From positions 1-5,927 of the forward strand of contig DFYO01000053.1 of the NCBI GenBank assembly GCA_002381865.1: a stretch of 5,927 nt of DNA, read 5' to 3'. Of the stretch, positions 5,338-5,927 are shown in pieces. A model generated the notes under the pieces. That model was given only the letters and a program-made list of their open reading frames with translations, did no database searches and was not told the origin of the DNA. This DNA is from Clostridiales bacterium UBA4080 (lineage in GTDB: Bacteria > Bacillota > Clostridia > Lachnospirales > Vallitaleaceae). The translations under genes and the position numbers were made by a program. Position 1 is the first letter of the stretch, and every line of letters starts with the position of its first letter.

Positions 5338-5435
5338 TTCCTTAGTCCAAATACTAGGATTAAAGAACTAATTGTACAGTTATCAAATATCTGTATGCCT
5401 TGTTTTCATTTGTAAAAAAGCTTTCTTTATAATTT

Positions 5436-5463
5436 AAAAGACAGCTCCTATGAGCTGTCTTTT
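5436..5463 (-). terminator. Bidirectional terminator after the initiator tRNA
   Basis: AAAAGACAGCTC (5436-5447), loop CTAT and GAGCTGTCTTTT (5452-5463) form a perfect 12-bp stem. On the minus strand it is followed by AAATTAT after the TTTT, on the plus strand by GCTC. It ends the leftward tRNA transcript about 94 nt after the tRNA and insulates the DUF951 promoter downstream. Confidence 0.85.
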
Positions 5464-5556
5464 GCTCTCTCAAGGAAGAGCTAGCCTCTTTGTACTAAAT
5501 CCCTACTAAGGCAAGGGGTTTCCATAGAGCAAATGCAACTCTTACATTTACCTGAG

Positions 5557-5630
5557 TTGCGGGGATAGGATTTGAACCTATGACCTTCGGGTTATGAGCC
5601 CGACGAGCTTCCAGACTGCTCCACTCCGCG
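5557..5630 (-). tRNA. Initiator tRNA-Met (CAT), CCA not encoded
   Basis: This 74-nt tRNA carries N-formylmethionine to start codons. It folds as acceptor CGCGGAG, D-stem GAGC/GCTC with a GG-containing loop, anticodon stem TCGGG/CCCGA with loop CTCATAA (anticodon CAT), 5-nt variable loop and T-arm ATAGG-TTCAAAT-CCTAT. Two features mark it as the initiator: three G-C pairs next to the anticodon loop and an unpaired C1/A72. There is also an unexpected A6/C67 mismatch in the acceptor stem, where initiators usually have G6. The 3' end reads A73 then CTCA, so CCA is not encoded and must be added by CCA-adding enzyme. A promoter lies at 5709-5737 and a terminator at 5436-5463. The gene is probably functional but slightly degenerate. 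Confidence 0.93.
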
Positions 5631-5708
5631 ACATTTTTTAGAGTACTAATCATTGTGAAATTACAAAATCTTAAATATATTTCTGCCATGATGCCTGCTA
5701 CATTATTA

Positions 5709-5737
5709 ATGATATACCTTATCGTACTCTGCGTCAA
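5709..5737 (-). promoter_or_regulatory. Promoter upstream of the initiator tRNA
   Basis: On the minus strand TTGACG (5737-5732, five of six consensus bases) and TATCAT (5714-5709, five of six) are exactly 17 nt apart. Transcription would start near 5702, leaving a 5' leader of about 70 nt to be removed by RNase P before the tRNA at 5630. Confidence 0.65.
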
Positions 5738-5830
5738 GCTTATGTAGGCTTATAATGAAAATTACTGATTAATATATAAAACTCCATCCTATGATTATCA
5801 TCAGATAAGACAGAGTAATTTTAAAGTATT

Positions 5831-5854
5831 CAGTGGGAGTCCACGCTCCCACTG
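5831..5854 (-). terminator. Hairpin after the upstream tRNA, possible weak terminator
   Basis: CAGTGGGAG (5831-5839), loop TCCACG and CTCCCACTG (5846-5854) form a perfect 9-bp GC-rich stem. On the minus strand it is followed by AATACTTTAAAATT, which is A/T-rich but not a clean U-run. It lies about 50 nt after the tRNA entering from the right and could end or process that transcript. A second small inverted repeat CTGTTG/CAACAG (5852-5873) overlaps its edge. Confidence 0.4.
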
Positions 5855-5902
5855 TTGTCAACAAGACCAACAGTATGCTGTAGTCTTACATTAGTCAATT
5901 GA

Positions 5903-5927
5903 AGGCGCCAACCAGATTTGAACTGGT
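5903..5927 (-). tRNA. 3' part of a tRNA, probably tRNA-Cys, cut by the window edge
   Basis: Reading leftward from the edge, ACCAG-TTCAAAT-CTGGT is a perfect T-arm, followed by the 3' acceptor strand TGGCGCC and discriminator T73. The implied 5' strand is GGCGCCA. T73 in bacteria is typical of tRNA-Cys and is rare elsewhere, which is the basis of the assignment. The anticodon lies outside the window, so it remains unproven. TCA follows T73 instead of CCA, so the tail is not encoded here either. Confidence 0.7.

Noticed and set aside
5495..5737. 80-codon minus-strand open frame over the initiator tRNA
   Set aside because: It runs through the tRNA gene and its promoter, so the frame is a by-product of the tRNA sequence.

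Overview
The window is low-GC bacterial DNA with the look of a Clostridia-type Firmicute, possibly a Peptostreptococcaceae or Alkaliphilus-like lineage. The reasons are AT-rich codon use, GGAGG-type ribosome binding sites, the linkage of a DUF951 gene to rpsF-ssb-rpsR, a zinc-type ribosomal protein S18, and a dCache chemoreceptor. No species can be named from the sequence alone. Every gene I can support lies on the minus strand, so the window reads from right to left.

Right end (5927 to 5436): the 3' part of a tRNA (U73 and a TGGCGCC 3' acceptor arm, probably tRNA-Cys) enters from the edge. A complete initiator tRNA-Met (5557-5630) follows, with its own promoter and a 12-bp bidirectional terminator. 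Centre right (5337 to 3766): a consensus promoter drives a 60-aa DUF951 zinc-finger-like protein. Next come the operon rpsF (S6), ssb and rpsR (S18), with a second promoter just upstream of rpsF and a strong terminator after rpsR. This neighbourhood is normally close to the replication origin in Firmicutes.

Centre (3766 to 3414): about 350 bp without a gene hold a dense run of perfect or near-perfect inverted repeats. Part of this stretch is clearly richer in GC than its surroundings. It ends at the promoter of a 342-aa lipoprotein built from two tandem copies of a domain that resembles a degenerate FMN-binding domain. A clean terminator follows the lipoprotein.

Left (2154 to 130): a methyl-accepting chemotaxis protein gene is cut by a single in-frame TAA at codon 151, inside its sensor domain, and is otherwise intact. 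The left edge and the 3' end of this gene hold an unusual cluster of DnaA boxes: two perfect TTATCCACA sites and three one-mismatch sites within about 260 bp.

I did not find a clear new defence or mobile system. The points most worth checking are the DnaA-box cluster, the palindrome-rich element, the two-domain lipoprotein and the interrupted chemoreceptor.
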